Source of the DNA: a bacterium | Lineage (GTDB): Bacteria; Vulcanimicrobiota; Xenobia; Xenobiales; JADMJV01 | Direction: 5' to 3' | Assembly: GCA_018266105.1 (NCBI GenBank) | Contig: JAFEBA010000044.1 | Span: 1 to 64,000, forward strand | DNA: 64,000 nucleotides | Part shown: positions 1 to 9,101 of the stretch, piece after piece | How positions within the stretch are numbered: position 1 is the stretch's first letter | Layout of the letters: each line of letters opens with the position of its first letter | Notes under the pieces: model-generated | What the model saw: the letters and a program-made list of their open reading frames with translations, nothing else | Database searches by the model: none | What the model was told of the DNA's origin: nothing | Position numbers and translations under genes: made by a program

Positions 1-3000
1 GGGCCATCATCGCACAGACTGGCCCACAGCTGCGAACCCACCACACGCAGTCGCAGCAGCACGCGCTGGGCCGCTGAATGGCGGCGCACATTGGACATCC
101 CCTCCAAAGTTATGCGGTAGGCAAACAACGCAGCCAGGCCGCTGGCCTCGGACACCTCGGGAGCAATTTCCACCTGACATTGCAAAGCGCCCAGGCTGCA
201 AACCTCGTACACCAGGTCCTTCACGCTCTGAGCCAGGTCAAAATCCTCCAGCTGCGGGGTGCGCAGGTCGAACATCAGACTGCGCAGATCGGACAATACG
301 CCGCGCGCCACCTCGGCGCTCTGCTGTTGCCCCAAAGCCGTCAGTTGATAGCACAGACCGATCAAGGGTTGGGAGACGTCGTGGACGTCGATGCCCAGCA
401 GGCGCCGCTCCTGCTCTTGAAAAGCCGCCACCTGATGGATGCGACGCCAGCTAATATCGCTCAAGCTCACCACCGAACGGTCCGGTCCCAGGCGGGTGAC
501 GCGCTGATCAGCCCAGATCAAATTGCCATCGCAGCCTGAATACACTGTTCCATCCGCTCCCGGCCCCCGGTACTCGAACTCACTCAGCAAGCGCCCTTCC
601 AAATCGGCGCCCAACATCTCCCTCAGAGCCGTGTTGGCCTGCAAAATGGTTCCCCGCTCATCCAGACTGGCCACGCCCACCGGCACGGCCTCGAACAGAC
701 GCGCCAACCACAGCTCACGACTGCGTAAGGCCTCCAGCATACCGACGCTGTCCAGGGCCGCTCCCACCACCGCCCCCAGAAAGCCGCCCAGGCGAACTTC
801 TTCCTCCCCGAATCGGTCCGAGAGATCGTGATGATAGCAAGCAAGTATGCCGTGCGATCCTAACGGAATCGATAGACTTGACAGCACATCTGAACGGATG
901 GGCAATTCCTGGCCGGGAATGGCCCGGCAAGAGGTGGATCCAAGCAGTGACTCGGCAGCTTTTTCAGCCCGCGCCAGCACTTCCGGGCGGGTCGGCGCCT
1001 GCAAAATTCGCCTGGCCTGAAGCACCGCTTCCTCAAAGCGGGCCGCCAGCCGAGCCGCGCTGGCGGCGGGAGGACGAAACTGCCAGAAAGCATCGTTGGA
1101 GCCCTCCGGCCCGCTTAATCCGGCTCGGGACATATCCGCCGCCGTGAGGCGGATTTGCGTCTCCATCTTCAAACGCCGGGCCCACTCCAGGCTCTGCTCA
1201 AAACACCTGGTTGTGCCGCCCAGGCCCAATCGGCACCAGCCGCGTTCGCGCAAGGCGTGCGGCAAATATTGTTGGTAGCCGGCAAACCCCAGTCTGCAGG
1301 CCACCTCGGCGGCGACCAGGCCCTGCCGATACAAATCGGGCCGCTCAGCCAGGGGCGCCAGTTCGGCCTGGCTGCGGTAGGCAGTGGCCAGCCAGCTGGA
1401 CTGCCAGGCCTGGTCCAGGCTCATACCCAGATCCTTGGAGAGGGCACAGGCCCTTTTCAAAAACTCGACCGCTCCCCCAGCCCGGCCGCGCACCAGCTCC
1501 AGCACGCCCAGGACTTCCTGTCGCAGCGACTCGACCAGCGGCTGGGGTTGGGCCTCGGAAAAATGATGGTAAAAATCCTCGGGCACAGTTCCCAGCGCGG
1601 CCAGCACGCGGGCGCTGCAGGCGGCAGCAAACCAGTCGCGCGCCTGGCGGGCCTCCCGCCAGCCCTCCCAAGCCAGCTGCCGGGACTCCTCCAACTGACC
1701 CAACCAGTACAGCCCGTAGGCCAGGTTGTAGCGGGTCATTTGCATTTCCCAGCGGTCTCCGCTGCGCATCAGCCAGTTCAAGGCCTGACGGAGAACCGGC
1801 ACCGCCTGCTCGGGCTCGCCAGTGAACATCAGAATACTCCCGTAGCGAGCCCGGGTTTGAGCCAGATGCTGCGGGTGGTTTTGGACCAAATTCATGGCTT
1901 CGCGGATACAGCGCCGGGCCCGCCAGCGCAAAATGGGCACATAGACCACCAGCACGGCGTGACTGGCCAGCAAGATACCGCGCTCCAAACCAGAGGCTCG
2001 GGCGGTCAGGCGCAGACCGCGTAGATTGGCCCAAACCAGACCGATTCCGTCGCTATAGACCACCGTGTAGGCCAGATGATCCAGCATGCGGGCGGCCAAC
2101 CGCTGGCTCTCGCTCAAAACCCGTGGCCCCCCGGCCAAACCGGTCAGCTCGCGGGCGATGGCCAGCCAGCGCAGGGGTCCGGAGGGCACCCGAATTCCCA
2201 GCTCCGCCAGACCCCGGCGAAAGTGCTCGGCCGCTTGCGGGAGGTTTCCGCCTTTCCACTCATTCTCGCCTTGCCGGGCTCGGCAGCTCGCCCTTTGCCA
2301 GCTGTCGGCGCTCATTTCCAGAGCCCGTTGCAGAGGCTCGCGAGCCTGCTCGTAACGGCCCAGATTGCGCAGGCAGCATCCCCACGCAAACCAGCTTTCT
2401 CTCTGATCGGGCTGCAAGTGAATGGCCCGCTCCCAGAAATGTGCGGCCGCCTCCAATTGACCCACGGCCTGATTTTGGCGAGCGGCCCGCAAGGTCCAGG
2501 ACAGGCAGGCCTCCAGCTGATTGGATTGCCATAGATGCTCGGCCAACGCTTCCACCGGTGGTTCTGGCATGGCCAGCAATCGCTCGACCACACGGGCGTG
2601 AAAGGCGAGCTTCTCGGAGGGTCCGCTAGCTCGCCGCAGCTCTTGCCAGATTAAATCGTGGGTGAAATCCCAGCATTCGGGCTCGACCTGATAGATCAGA
2701 CCTCCGAGCTCGCCTTCATACAAACAGGCCGAGATTTCGCACTCATCCAAAAGCCTGTGATCAAATCGCCTTCCCAGCAAGGCCGCCTGGCGCAAGACCT
2801 CTTGAGTCGGCAGCGAAAGGCACTGGCTGCGCTGGCGTAACAGGTCCTCCAGATTGGGCGACAGCTCTCCCCAGGAGGGCTCGCGCAAACCTCGACTCCA
2901 ACCCGCCTCCCCTACCTGTAGCGCGCCCGTCTCGCACAGGTTGCGCAACAGGGCCGCCGCCAACAAAGGATGTCCTTGCGACCATGTGTGCAGCTCTCGG

Positions 3001-3923
3001 CACTCCACCGGGCCACACATCGATCGCGCCAATCGCTCGACCTCCCCGAGCTCCAAAGGCTGCAAGACCACCTCCCGCCGACTCTGCTGAATCGGCTGGC
3101 GACTGCCCGTCCAGACCGGTCCATCCAGTTGCTCCAGACACCAGAGCACGTCCGGATCCGCCCAGTGCACGTCGTCGACAACCAGCACCGCCGGCTGCAG
3201 CGCTCGCAACAAGCGCAAACCGGCCTGCCGATTGCGCTCGTCCAAAAATTCGCCGCTGAACTCCTCCCAGGGAGCCTGGCTGAGAGGTCGCAGCAAGGGA
3301 AACAGGCGCAGCACGGCCGAGAGCCAGTCCCCTAATTGGGCCTCCACCGCAGGCCAGCGTTCCGGCTGCCGGACCAACTCGGCCGCCAGATCCTGGAAGG
3401 GCTGCAAACTCAGATGGCTGCTGGGCAGGCATTCGGCCCGCCAGACGGCCCAACCCCTTGCCAACGCCTGGCGCACCGCTTCTTCCAGCAGGCGTGTCTT
3501 ACCCATGCCGGGCGGGCCCAGCACCACCGTCAGGCCAGGAGCGAAATCCAGCAATTGCTCCAACTGCTGCCGTCGACCGATCAGCGCCGGCTGGGCGGGT
3601 CGCTCGCGAGGCAGACCGACGCCAGCCACAAAGCCTGGTTCATCCCAGCGCTTTCGATCCAGATCCCAGCCTAGCGACTCCAGGCCGGGGTAGCGATCAT
3701 CGGGATTTCTGGCCAACAGCCGCTGCGCAATTTGGTCCAGACCAGGGTGGGGTAAGGCAGGAATGGGGCCTCGCAACGGGGGGCGAAACCCCGCCACCAG
3801 CTCATAGAAAGTGAGCCCCAATTCGAACTGCTCGACTCCGCTGCGCTGACTCGCCCCCCGAAGCCAATCCACGGCCCTCTGGAATTTTTCGCCCAAGATC
3901 GGGTTGATTCCAGGTCGCTGCAT
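1..3923 (-). CDS. Hybrid sensor kinase: kinase C-lobe stub, AAA-type ATPase, TPR, GAF, PAS, HisKA_3 (3' end cut by window)
   Basis: The reading frame is open from ATG 3923 to the left edge (more than 1,300 codons) and ends in the kinase ATP-binding domain at a CDDGP motif, so the C-terminus is missing. Visible in order: residues 34-92 look like the end of a Ser/Thr kinase C-lobe (LGLTFYELVAG, then LLARNPDDRYPGLESL); a P-loop ATPase with Walker A GPPGMGKT at 136-143 and Walker B LVVDDVHWAD; a long TPR-like helical region; a GAF-like segment; a PAS domain; and a HisKA_3-type dimerisation motif with H1181 in DVHD. Known relatives are giant STPK-ATPase-GAF-histidine kinases, which normally carry a complete kinase domain. 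Here the N-lobe, HRD and DFG are absent. GAAGG seven bases upstream supports the start. The divergent LuxR-type regulator at 3970 is the likely partner, as in NarX/NarL pairs. Confidence 0.85.
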   Translation of the reverse strand, partial: MQRPGINPILGEKFQRAVDWLRGASQRSGVEQFELGLTFYELVAGFRPPLRGPIPALPHPGLDQIAQRLLARNPDDRYPGLESLGWDLDRKRWDEPGFVAGVGLPRERPAQPALIGRRQQLEQLLDFAPGLTVVLGPPGMGKTRLLEEAVRQALARGWAVWRAECLPSSHLSLQPFQDLAAELVRQPERWPAVEAQLGDWLSAVLRLFPLLRPLSQAPWEEFSGEFLDERNRQAGLRLLRALQPAVLVVDDVHWADPDVLWCLEQLDGPVWTGSRQPIQQSRREVVLQPLELGEVERLARSMCGPVECRELHTWSQGHPLLAAALLRNLCETGALQVGEAGWSRGLREPSWGELSPNLEDLLRQRSQCLSLPTQEVLRQAALLGRRFDHRLLDECEISACLYEGELGGLIYQVEPECWDFTHDLIWQELRRASGPSEKLAFHARVVERLLAMPEPPVEALAEHLWQSNQLEACLSWTLRAARQNQAVGQLEAAAHFWERAIHLQPDQRESWFAWGCCLRNLGRYEQAREPLQRALEMSADSWQRASCRARQGENEWKGGNLPQAAEHFRRGLAELGIRVPSGPLRWLAIARELTGLAGGPRVLSESQRLAARMLDHLAYTVVYSDGIGLVWANLRGLRLTARASGLERGILLASHAVLVVYVPILRWRARRCIREAMNLVQNHPQHLAQTRARYGSILMFTGEPEQAVPVLRQALNWLMRSGDRWEMQMTRYNLAYGLYWLGQLEESRQLAWEGWREARQARDWFAAACSARVLAALGTVPEDFYHHFSEAQPQPLVESLRQEVLGVLELVRGRAGGAVEFLKRACALSKDLGMSLDQAWQSSWLATAYRSQAELAPLAERPDLYRQGLVAAEVACRLGFAGYQQYLPHALRERGWCRLGLGGTTRCFEQSLEWARRLKMETQIRLTAADMSRAGLSGPEGSNDAFWQFRPPAASAARLAARFEEAVLQARRILQAPTRPEVLARAEKAAESLLGSTSCRAIPGQELPIRSDVLSSLSIPLGSHGILACYHHDLSDRFGEEEVRLGGFLGAVVGAALDSVGMLEALRSRELWLARLFEAVPVGVASLDERGTILQANTALREMLGADLEGRLLSEFEYRGPGADGTVYSGCDGNLIWADQRVTRLGPDRSVVSLSDISWRRIHQVAAFQEQERRLLGIDVHDVSQPLIGLCYQLTALGQQQSAEVARGVLSDLRSLMFDLRTPQLEDFDLAQSVKDLVYEVCSLGALQCQVEIAPEVSEASGLAALFAYRITLEGMSNVRRHSAAQRVLLRLRVVGSQLWASLCDDG

Positions 3924-3969
3924 CGATTGACCTTCAAGGAATTGGTTAAAAACTGATAAACCACTAAAT

Positions 3970-4635
3970 ATGTCAAAAAGGATCGTCTTGCTGGTGGATG
4001 ATCACGCAGCCGTGCGCTCGGGCCTGCGCATGCTGCTGGAGAGCGGCGGATTTACGGTGCTGGAAGCAGCCGACAGCGCTCAGACGTTCCATCAGCTTGA
4101 GCAGCAGCGGGTCGACCTGGTTTTGCTCGACAGTCAACTGGAAAACGAGGACGGCATCGACTTGGCGGCCGCCCTGCGCCGCCAGCATCGCGAGCTGCCC
4201 CTGGCCATCCTCACCATGCACTCCGACCTGGTCCAGGTCCGGCGCGCCGTGGCGGCGGGGGCCAACGGCTACCTGCTCAAGCAGTCCGAGGGCGAAGAGC
4301 TCCTGGCCGCCTCCCGAGTGCTGGTTTTCGGAGGGTTTTACCTGGACTCGCGGCTGGCCGAAGCCTTCCTCAGTTCCCCTGAAGGTCCCAAGATCCGCCA
4401 GGACTCAGCCAGCCAACGCAAGCGCCTGCTGCTTGAATTCCTGCGCGAGAATCTGAGCAACCAGCAGATGGCCGAACGCCTGAAGCTCTCGGTGAGCTCG
4501 GTCAAGGCCTGTTTACGCGAACTTTACGAGGAACACCAGGTTCGCGACCGCACCGGCCTGCTGCTGGCTACAATGCAGAACGAATCACAAAATCCCGAAC
4601 CAGATCCAGCCCGGAATCACCCCAACCTTTCCTAA
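3970..4635 (+). CDS. NarL/FixJ-type response regulator (REC + LuxR-like HTH)
   Basis: This 221-residue protein has an N-terminal receiver domain with the acidic pair at D10/D11 and the phosphoacceptor D54 in VLLDSQ, followed by a C-terminal four-helix LuxR-like domain at about 145-200 (NLSNQQMAERLKLSVSSVKA). Length and layout match the NarL/FixJ family, transcription regulators switched by histidine phosphorylation. It lies 46 bp from, and divergent to, the HisKA_3-type sensor kinase, the kinase class that usually pairs with LuxR-type regulators, so a cognate pair is inferred. No Shine-Dalgarno precedes ATG 3970. An AT-rich stretch (GATAAA at 3955-3960) lies just upstream, so a short or absent leader is possible. 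The last 20 residues are polar and probably disordered. Confidence 0.88.
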   Translation: MSKRIVLLVDDHAAVRSGLRMLLESGGFTVLEAADSAQTFHQLEQQRVDLVLLDSQLENEDGIDLAAALRRQHRELPLAILTMHSDLVQVRRAVAAGANGYLLKQSEGEELLAASRVLVFGGFYLDSRLAEAFLSSPEGPKIRQDSASQRKRLLLEFLRENLSNQQMAERLKLSVSSVKACLRELYEEHQVRDRTGLLLATMQNESQNPEPDPARNHPNLS

Positions 4636-4680
4636 TCACGCGCCCCACAATCGCGCCATTCTCGCCCAAACGCGAGACCG

Positions 4681-4780
4681 TGCTCCAATAAGAGCAGCAC
4701 AGTCCTCATTGAGATGGCTCAATGCCTCTGGACAGGCTCAAAACTGCCGGTCACAAAGGACCCGGAGGCTTGGTGTCCAG
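4681..4780. terminator. Cluster of stem-loops between convergent genes
   Basis: The 170-bp gap between the convergent response regulator and methyltransferase genes holds three inverted repeats: TGCTC/GAGCA (4681-4685 with 4692-4696), CATTGAG/CTCAATG (4707-4713 with 4718-4724, four-base loop) and CTGGACA/TGTCCAG (4728-4734 with 4774-4780). No T-run follows any stem on either strand, so these are not textbook intrinsic terminators. A bidirectional termination or RNA-stability role is inferred from position only. No gene is seen here. Confidence 0.4.
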
Positions 4781-4805
4781 TTTCATGACTGCTATGGTCG
4801 ACGGC

Positions 4806-6002
4806 TCAGTCCAGGGGGTGGTCGGCAAACGGGCCTTCCGGCCAGTGCAGGCGAGTCTGGCGTTGAAATCGGCCTACCTCGAGTTGCTTTGTCTCCAGCC
4901 ACTGATCGACCGCCTGACTCTGATCACTCAAAGGGAAAACACCCTCGCGCTCCATCTCCCAGTCCGATTGGGAGGAGAGAATGAACAACATGCTTGCCGA
5001 AACCCCCTCAATACCATTCGACTCATAACTTTCCAGCCAGCGCTCAAAGTCCAGGTCGGGGCGAAAGTGTCCGGTGGTGTGACCGGCCACATACTCAAGG
5101 GCCGTGTAATGGCGTCGATGCAGCAAGGCAAGGCCCCAGGGACCTGGACCGAGCCAAGAACGGACACGTTCAAACAGGTGCTGGCCCTTAAAGCGCGGGT
5201 ACTCCAGGTAAAGAGCGGCGCGCCCCCCCGGATTGAGGTGCTCGGCCAGACCCTGGCAGATCCGCTGACTGATCATTTCCCCGCTGACACCACCGCCTCG
5301 ATAGGTTTCTATCTTCTCCGGGGTGGGCACCCAGGGGGGATTGCTAAGAATGAGATCATACTTCTTGCCGGCCGCGGCTGAGTAGAGATCGGATTGCTGA
5401 AAACTCGCAGAGGAACCGTTGAGTCGGGCACTGAAGGCGGCTAACTGCAGGGCTCTTGGGTTGATGTCGAAAGCGTCCACCCGGGCAGCTCCGGCGGCTG
5501 TGATCACCGCCTGGATCCCGGAGCCCGTGCCCAGGTCCAGGGCCGACTCCACCTTCCAGCGCGGGGTCCAGCGGCACATAGCCAGACTATCCAGGCCGGG
5601 AGGATACACCGAATCAGGCCCCAGGTGAGGACCCCAGGCGCGGTCAGAGAGCAGGTAGCCTCCACCCACCGGGACCAGGTCGACAGTGGATGCGTGCAGG
5701 CCATCCCGTTGGCGGAGAATACCGGCCTTCTCAAGGCTCTCAAGCAGGGAATTGGGCAGCACTGCCTTCAAGGGAGCCCAGTAGGAAAGAGCAAAAACGC
5801 GCCCCAGCAGATTGGACGGACCGGGCTCGCGTGTCTGTCTGATCAAAGCCTGATACATCAAGTTGCCAGGGATTTGAGCGACGCTGAGGCCCAATTGATT
5901 GGACCAGACCTCATTGTATCCAAGAGCATCCAGCATTTCGGGCAGAAACCCGAGTTCGTCCTGCCAGTCCAGTTGGCCCAGGCGAAGTCGCGAGTGGCTC
6001 AC
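4806..6002 (-). CDS. Class I SAM-dependent methyltransferase, PrmC/HemK-like
   Basis: The 398-residue product has a C-terminal Rossmann methyltransferase domain: SAM-binding motif I DLGTGSGIQAV, the acidic end of strand 2 in VDAFDINPRAL, and catalytic motif IV NPPW inside YDLILSNPPWVPTP. NPPY/W is characteristic of enzymes that methylate amide or amino nitrogens, such as PrmC (release-factor glutamine), RlmG/RsmC or adenine-N6 methylases. The N-terminal 150 residues are helical and differ from the short PrmC helical domain, so the substrate is not predictable; it resembles proteins annotated as methylase of polypeptide chain release factors. The start is GTG 6002 without a clear ribosome site. 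It is alone on its strand and convergent with the response regulator gene. Confidence 0.75.
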   Translation of the reverse strand: MSHSRLRLGQLDWQDELGFLPEMLDALGYNEVWSNQLGLSVAQIPGNLMYQALIRQTREPGPSNLLGRVFALSYWAPLKAVLPNSLLESLEKAGILRQRDGLHASTVDLVPVGGGYLLSDRAWGPHLGPDSVYPPGLDSLAMCRWTPRWKVESALDLGTGSGIQAVITAAGAARVDAFDINPRALQLAAFSARLNGSSASFQQSDLYSAAAGKKYDLILSNPPWVPTPEKIETYRGGGVSGEMISQRICQGLAEHLNPGGRAALYLEYPRFKGQHLFERVRSWLGPGPWGLALLHRRHYTALEYVAGHTTGHFRPDLDFERWLESYESNGIEGVSASMLFILSSQSDWEMEREGVFPLSDQSQAVDQWLETKQLEVGRFQRQTRLHWPEGPFADHPLD

Positions 6003-6090
6003 GTAGCAGCACGTTCGTCAGCAGGCGCTCTCTCCCTGGCGATCGCCCCCGTGACTCCTCAGCCACGAACGACAATCCCACCAGTTCAGG

Positions 6091-6690
6091 TTAGTTGACC
6101 CAGTTCTCGTTTCGCTGGCACTGGCCCTGACGGTCAAAGCCCATGGAGTGAATTTGCATCGTGCGGTCCTCACGCGGAGCCATGGTGTGCAGGTTGACGA
6201 AGCCGTCTCGATTGACGGTCACACGCTGACGCGCTTGACGATTTCCGGGCGCTTCCAGCTGATAGCTGGTGGCGTAATCATTGCGATTGTGAACCATCCA
6301 GCTGTCTCCCAGGATGGAGGCAAGGCCTTCGGGCGAGTTTTTATCGACGTGGAAGGCGCGCAGCGTGGTGATACGGGAATCCTTCAGGTCCAGCACCGCC
6401 TGATCGCCGAAAGCGGCGCGCACGGGGGCCTTCAGTTGCTCAAGCAGCTGAGAGTCCCCCTGTGGGATTTGACACAAACTGGTGTCAGCCACTGAAGCGC
6501 CGGCCTGCTGCAGATCCACCGACACTCCCTGATTGGCCAGCATTCCTAACAGCTGAGCGAGGCTAGCGCCTTGCTCTTGCGGCTGGGAAGGTTGGAAAGT
6601 GTCCGAGCCCGTCGCGGCCGAAGCGGCCGCGGGTGGGTTGCTGGTGGTGGCCGGGTGGACGGCAGCCCGTTGGATGTTACTGATTTGCAC
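6091..6690 (-). CDS. Uncharacterised 199-residue protein
   Basis: No family is recognised. The GTG start at 6690 is preceded by AGGGG at suitable spacing. The first 55 residues are rich in Ala, Pro, Ser, Thr and Gln and look disordered; the rest looks globular with alternating hydrophobic residues and ends in NENWVN. There is no signal peptide, membrane segment or cysteine pair. The gene lies 88 bp upstream of the methyltransferase on the same strand and is divergent from the exported C1 peptidase at 6849. The disordered Ser/Ala/Gln-rich N-terminus recalls the proteins at 26161 and 33245 in this window, which also lack Sec signals. Confidence 0.65.
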   Translation of the reverse strand: MQISNIQRAAVHPATTSNPPAAASAATGSDTFQPSQPQEQGASLAQLLGMLANQGVSVDLQQAGASVADTSLCQIPQGDSQLLEQLKAPVRAAFGDQAVLDLKDSRITTLRAFHVDKNSPEGLASILGDSWMVHNRNDYATSYQLEAPGNRQARQRVTVNRDGFVNLHTMAPREDRTMQIHSMGFDRQGQCQRNENWVN

Positions 6691-6848
6691 GTTGAATGTC
6701 CCCTGTTTTTTCTCTAGCCTAGAAGACGAGACTGAAATGGGTCTGAACGAACTGTAGGACCGGGGGGCCTACAATGACCGACCGCCTTTCGACTGCAAGC
6801 CGGGGTTTCAGCGGAGACAGCCCCTCCTCTCGGGGAGGTCTGTCCCGA

Positions 6849-8321
6849 ATGCTGCGGAACGCCCAGGCTACCATGAGCTATCAAAACAACAAGGTCATCG
6901 TTGGATCGTTCTTACTGTGGGCGATCCTTTGCTCTCCCCTCGCCCTGGCCCAGTATGGACCCGGGGAAGAACCCACGCCAGCTGGTGCCCTTAGCGAGCG
7001 GATGCTGAAAGACCTCGAGCAAGGCCTGCCGCTAACCCCAACCTTGAGGGCGACTCGCAATGCCCTGAACGACCACAGCATCAAATCCATGGTCATCGAC
7101 CAGGACATCGTCAACCGCAACGATAGCTACTTTTCCCATGTCATTCCCAACCCCGGGTCCATTACCAACCAACAACAGTCCGGGCGTTGCTGGATGTTTG
7201 CCGGGCTCAACCTGCTGCGCCCCAAAGTCATCGGTAAACATGGCATGAAGGACTTTGCCCTGTCCCAATCCTACGGACTGTTTTATCAGAAGCTGGAGGC
7301 AGCCAACCGTTCCCTGGAACTTGCCATCGCTTTACGCGACGAGCCGATCCACAGCCGTCGCCTGGACACTTTCCTGAAACACCTGATTGGCGACGGCGGT
7401 AACTGGAACTACTTGCGAGCCCTGGTCGAAAAATACGGGGCCGTCCCGTCGACAGTCATGCCCGACTCCTACGCCGCTGCCCACACGGGCGAGATGGACG
7501 CCCTGCTGGCGACCAGGCTGCGCAAGGCCTTTATCGAGATACGCACAGCCTCACAGCAAGGCGCCGATATGCCCCGCCTTCGGCAAGTCAAACAAGCGGC
7601 TCTCCAGGACATCTATAAAATTCTGGTGCTGTGTCTCGGCCAGCCCCCAAAGAATTTTGACTGGCGCTATGAAAACAAAGATGGCAAAGTGACCCCTCTG
7701 GAAACCTACACTCCGCTCTCTTTCAGCAAGAAATTTCTAGATAGCGAGTTGGACCGCTACGTAAGCTTTGTGGATTATCCGGGCCAGCCCATGCACGCCC
7801 GACTGCAGTGGCCCTGGGAACGCACTATGGCCGATCAGCCGGACATGGAGGCCATCAACGTTTCCACCGAGGAGCTGCGCTCCATGACCTTGGCCTCCAT
7901 TCTAGCCGACGAGCCCGTCTGGTTCGCGGCCAATGCCTCGGCTGAGGGAGACCGCAAGAAAGGGCTTTGGCTACAAGACATCGATCGATCGGGAGAGTTG
8001 TTCGGCATCGACTTTTCTATGACCAAGGCGGACGAACTGGCCTATGACAACGGCGGTCCCAGCCACGCCATGCTCTTCACCGGTGTCGACGTCAAAGGCG
8101 GAAAACCAGCCAAATGGAAAGTAGAAAACTCTTGGGGTGACCAGTCCGGAGACAAAGGCTGGTTCACCATCGGCGACAGCTGGTTCTCCCACCACGTCTA
8201 TCAAGTGATCATCGACAAACGATTCGTGCCCGCGGACCTGCTGCCGATTTTACAGCAAAAGCCTCACGTCCTACCCCCTTGGGACCCATTCGCCGATTGG
8301 CAAAGCGCCTCCGAGAGATGA
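6849..8321 (+). CDS. Exported C1-family cysteine peptidase (bleomycin hydrolase/aminopeptidase C-like)
   Basis: From ATG 6849 the product is 490 residues. A signal peptide (hydrophobic core GSFLLWAILCSPLALA, cleavage after ALAQ) is followed by the papain-fold peptidase. The catalytic triad is visible: C114 in QQSGRCWMFAG, H406 in GGPSHAMLF and N427 in VENSWG. These motifs and their wide spacing match bleomycin hydrolase/PepC, aminopeptidases that are usually cytoplasmic homohexamers; a Sec signal on a member of this family is uncommon and suggests a periplasmic or secreted peptidase. GGGGAGG at 6832-6838 lies ten bases before ATG 6849 and decides that start over the in-frame ATG 6774. A TACAAT hexamer at 6770-6775 may be its -10 box. 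It is convergent with the anti-sigma operon across a gap full of stem-loops. Confidence 0.88.
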   Translation: MLRNAQATMSYQNNKVIVGSFLLWAILCSPLALAQYGPGEEPTPAGALSERMLKDLEQGLPLTPTLRATRNALNDHSIKSMVIDQDIVNRNDSYFSHVIPNPGSITNQQQSGRCWMFAGLNLLRPKVIGKHGMKDFALSQSYGLFYQKLEAANRSLELAIALRDEPIHSRRLDTFLKHLIGDGGNWNYLRALVEKYGAVPSTVMPDSYAAAHTGEMDALLATRLRKAFIEIRTASQQGADMPRLRQVKQAALQDIYKILVLCLGQPPKNFDWRYENKDGKVTPLETYTPLSFSKKFLDSELDRYVSFVDYPGQPMHARLQWPWERTMADQPDMEAINVSTEELRSMTLASILADEPVWFAANASAEGDRKKGLWLQDIDRSGELFGIDFSMTKADELAYDNGGPSHAMLFTGVDVKGGKPAKWKVENSWGDQSGDKGWFTIGDSWFSHHVYQVIIDKRFVPADLLPILQQKPHVLPPWDPFADWQSASER

Positions 8322-8425
8322 AGAGCGGTTTGGGCCGCCCTGGGGACAACCCTTCAGCGTCCCGTCCGCCTCCAGACCCTGCCCCCCCTTCGTAACGACC
8401 CGAATCGACCCGGGTGTCCTGTCAA

Positions 8426-8566
8426 GCCTCAAACATCCTGTTCGGGAAGCAGGAGACTTTGAGGCGAACCTGTGAGCCGTAAGTCTCCAGCGTCCGAACG
8501 GGAGTTGGGGACCAACGGAGTCGCGTGCCCTGAAGTTTGATTCTCATCGATGGCGTGGCACGCGAC
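8426..8566. other. Three consecutive stem-loops in a convergent intergenic gap
   Basis: The 255-bp gap between the C1 peptidase gene and the secreted-protein gene has no coding potential that I can support but holds three inverted repeats in a row. Stem one is GCCTCAAA/TTTGAGGC (8426-8433 with 8458-8465) with an inner TCCTG/CAGGA. Stem two is GTCTCCA/TGGGGAC (8483-8489 with 8506-8512, one G-T pair). Stem three is a perfect ten-base repeat GTCGCGTGCC/GGCACGCGAC (8520-8529 with 8557-8566). No T-tracts follow. It could be a bidirectional terminator, an mRNA 3' stability element or a small structured RNA. Confidence 0.45.
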
Positions 8567-8576
8567 GGAGGCTAGT

Positions 8577-9101
8577 CTATTTTTCTAGAATCAGCCGCCC
8601 CTCGGAGTCCAAACCTTTGACGCGATCGGTGGGAGCCAGGATCCAGGGAGTCACCTCGACCAGGTATTCCTCGTGACTTTCAGGGGACTCCAGCGTGAAT
8701 TCAACCGTCTCCCCGGGCGAGGCGGTCAGAGTGCAGCTTTGGCGTAGGGGTCCCGAGCCGGCCCGGTCCACCACCAGCTTCAGCTTGAGCCGAATGCGCT
8801 GATTGGGAGGTTCACCCTGGACTTTGGGCAGGGCGGTCAGGGTGTAGTCGAATTGCTCCTTCTCGGCGGACGACTCGGACGGACTCAGTCCACCGATGCG
8901 AATAGAAGCCTCGCTTCCATCGGCGGTCGAGACCACCGGACGGGCCATTCGACGAAACTCCTTGGGGCCGGATTGAGCCCTCAGACTGAAGCGATTGACC
9001 AGCACTATCTGCCAGCGACTGCCAGCCGCCATCTGCTCGGGCGCATCCTGGGCCAGAGCCGGCCCCACCAGCATCAGTGCGAGTAAAAGGGACTTGATCA
9101 C
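8577..9101 (-). CDS. Secreted protein of an ECF sigma operon, function unknown
   Basis: The 174-residue product starts with a clear Sec signal peptide (MIKSLLLALMLVGPALAQ). The mature part is predicted mostly beta, with repeated strand-like segments (RIRLKLKLVV, YLVEVTPWIL) and no cysteine pair or catalytic motif. No family is recognised. Its ATG overlaps the stop of the anti-sigma gene by four bases (ATGA 9098-9101), so it is translationally coupled as third gene of the sigma/anti-sigma operon. Such third genes are often the sensed or protected envelope component; that role is inferred from context only. Confidence 0.8.
   Translation of the reverse strand: MIKSLLLALMLVGPALAQDAPEQMAAGSRWQIVLVNRFSLRAQSGPKEFRRMARPVVSTADGSEASIRIGGLSPSESSAEKEQFDYTLTALPKVQGEPPNQRIRLKLKLVVDRAGSGPLRQSCTLTASPGETVEFTLESPESHEEYLVEVTPWILAPTDRVKGLDSEGRLILEK

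Noticed and set aside
1155..2024. A plus-strand open frame of 289 codons
   Set aside because: It is antisense to the TPR part of the giant sensor kinase and has low-complexity Gln/Ala/Gly composition.
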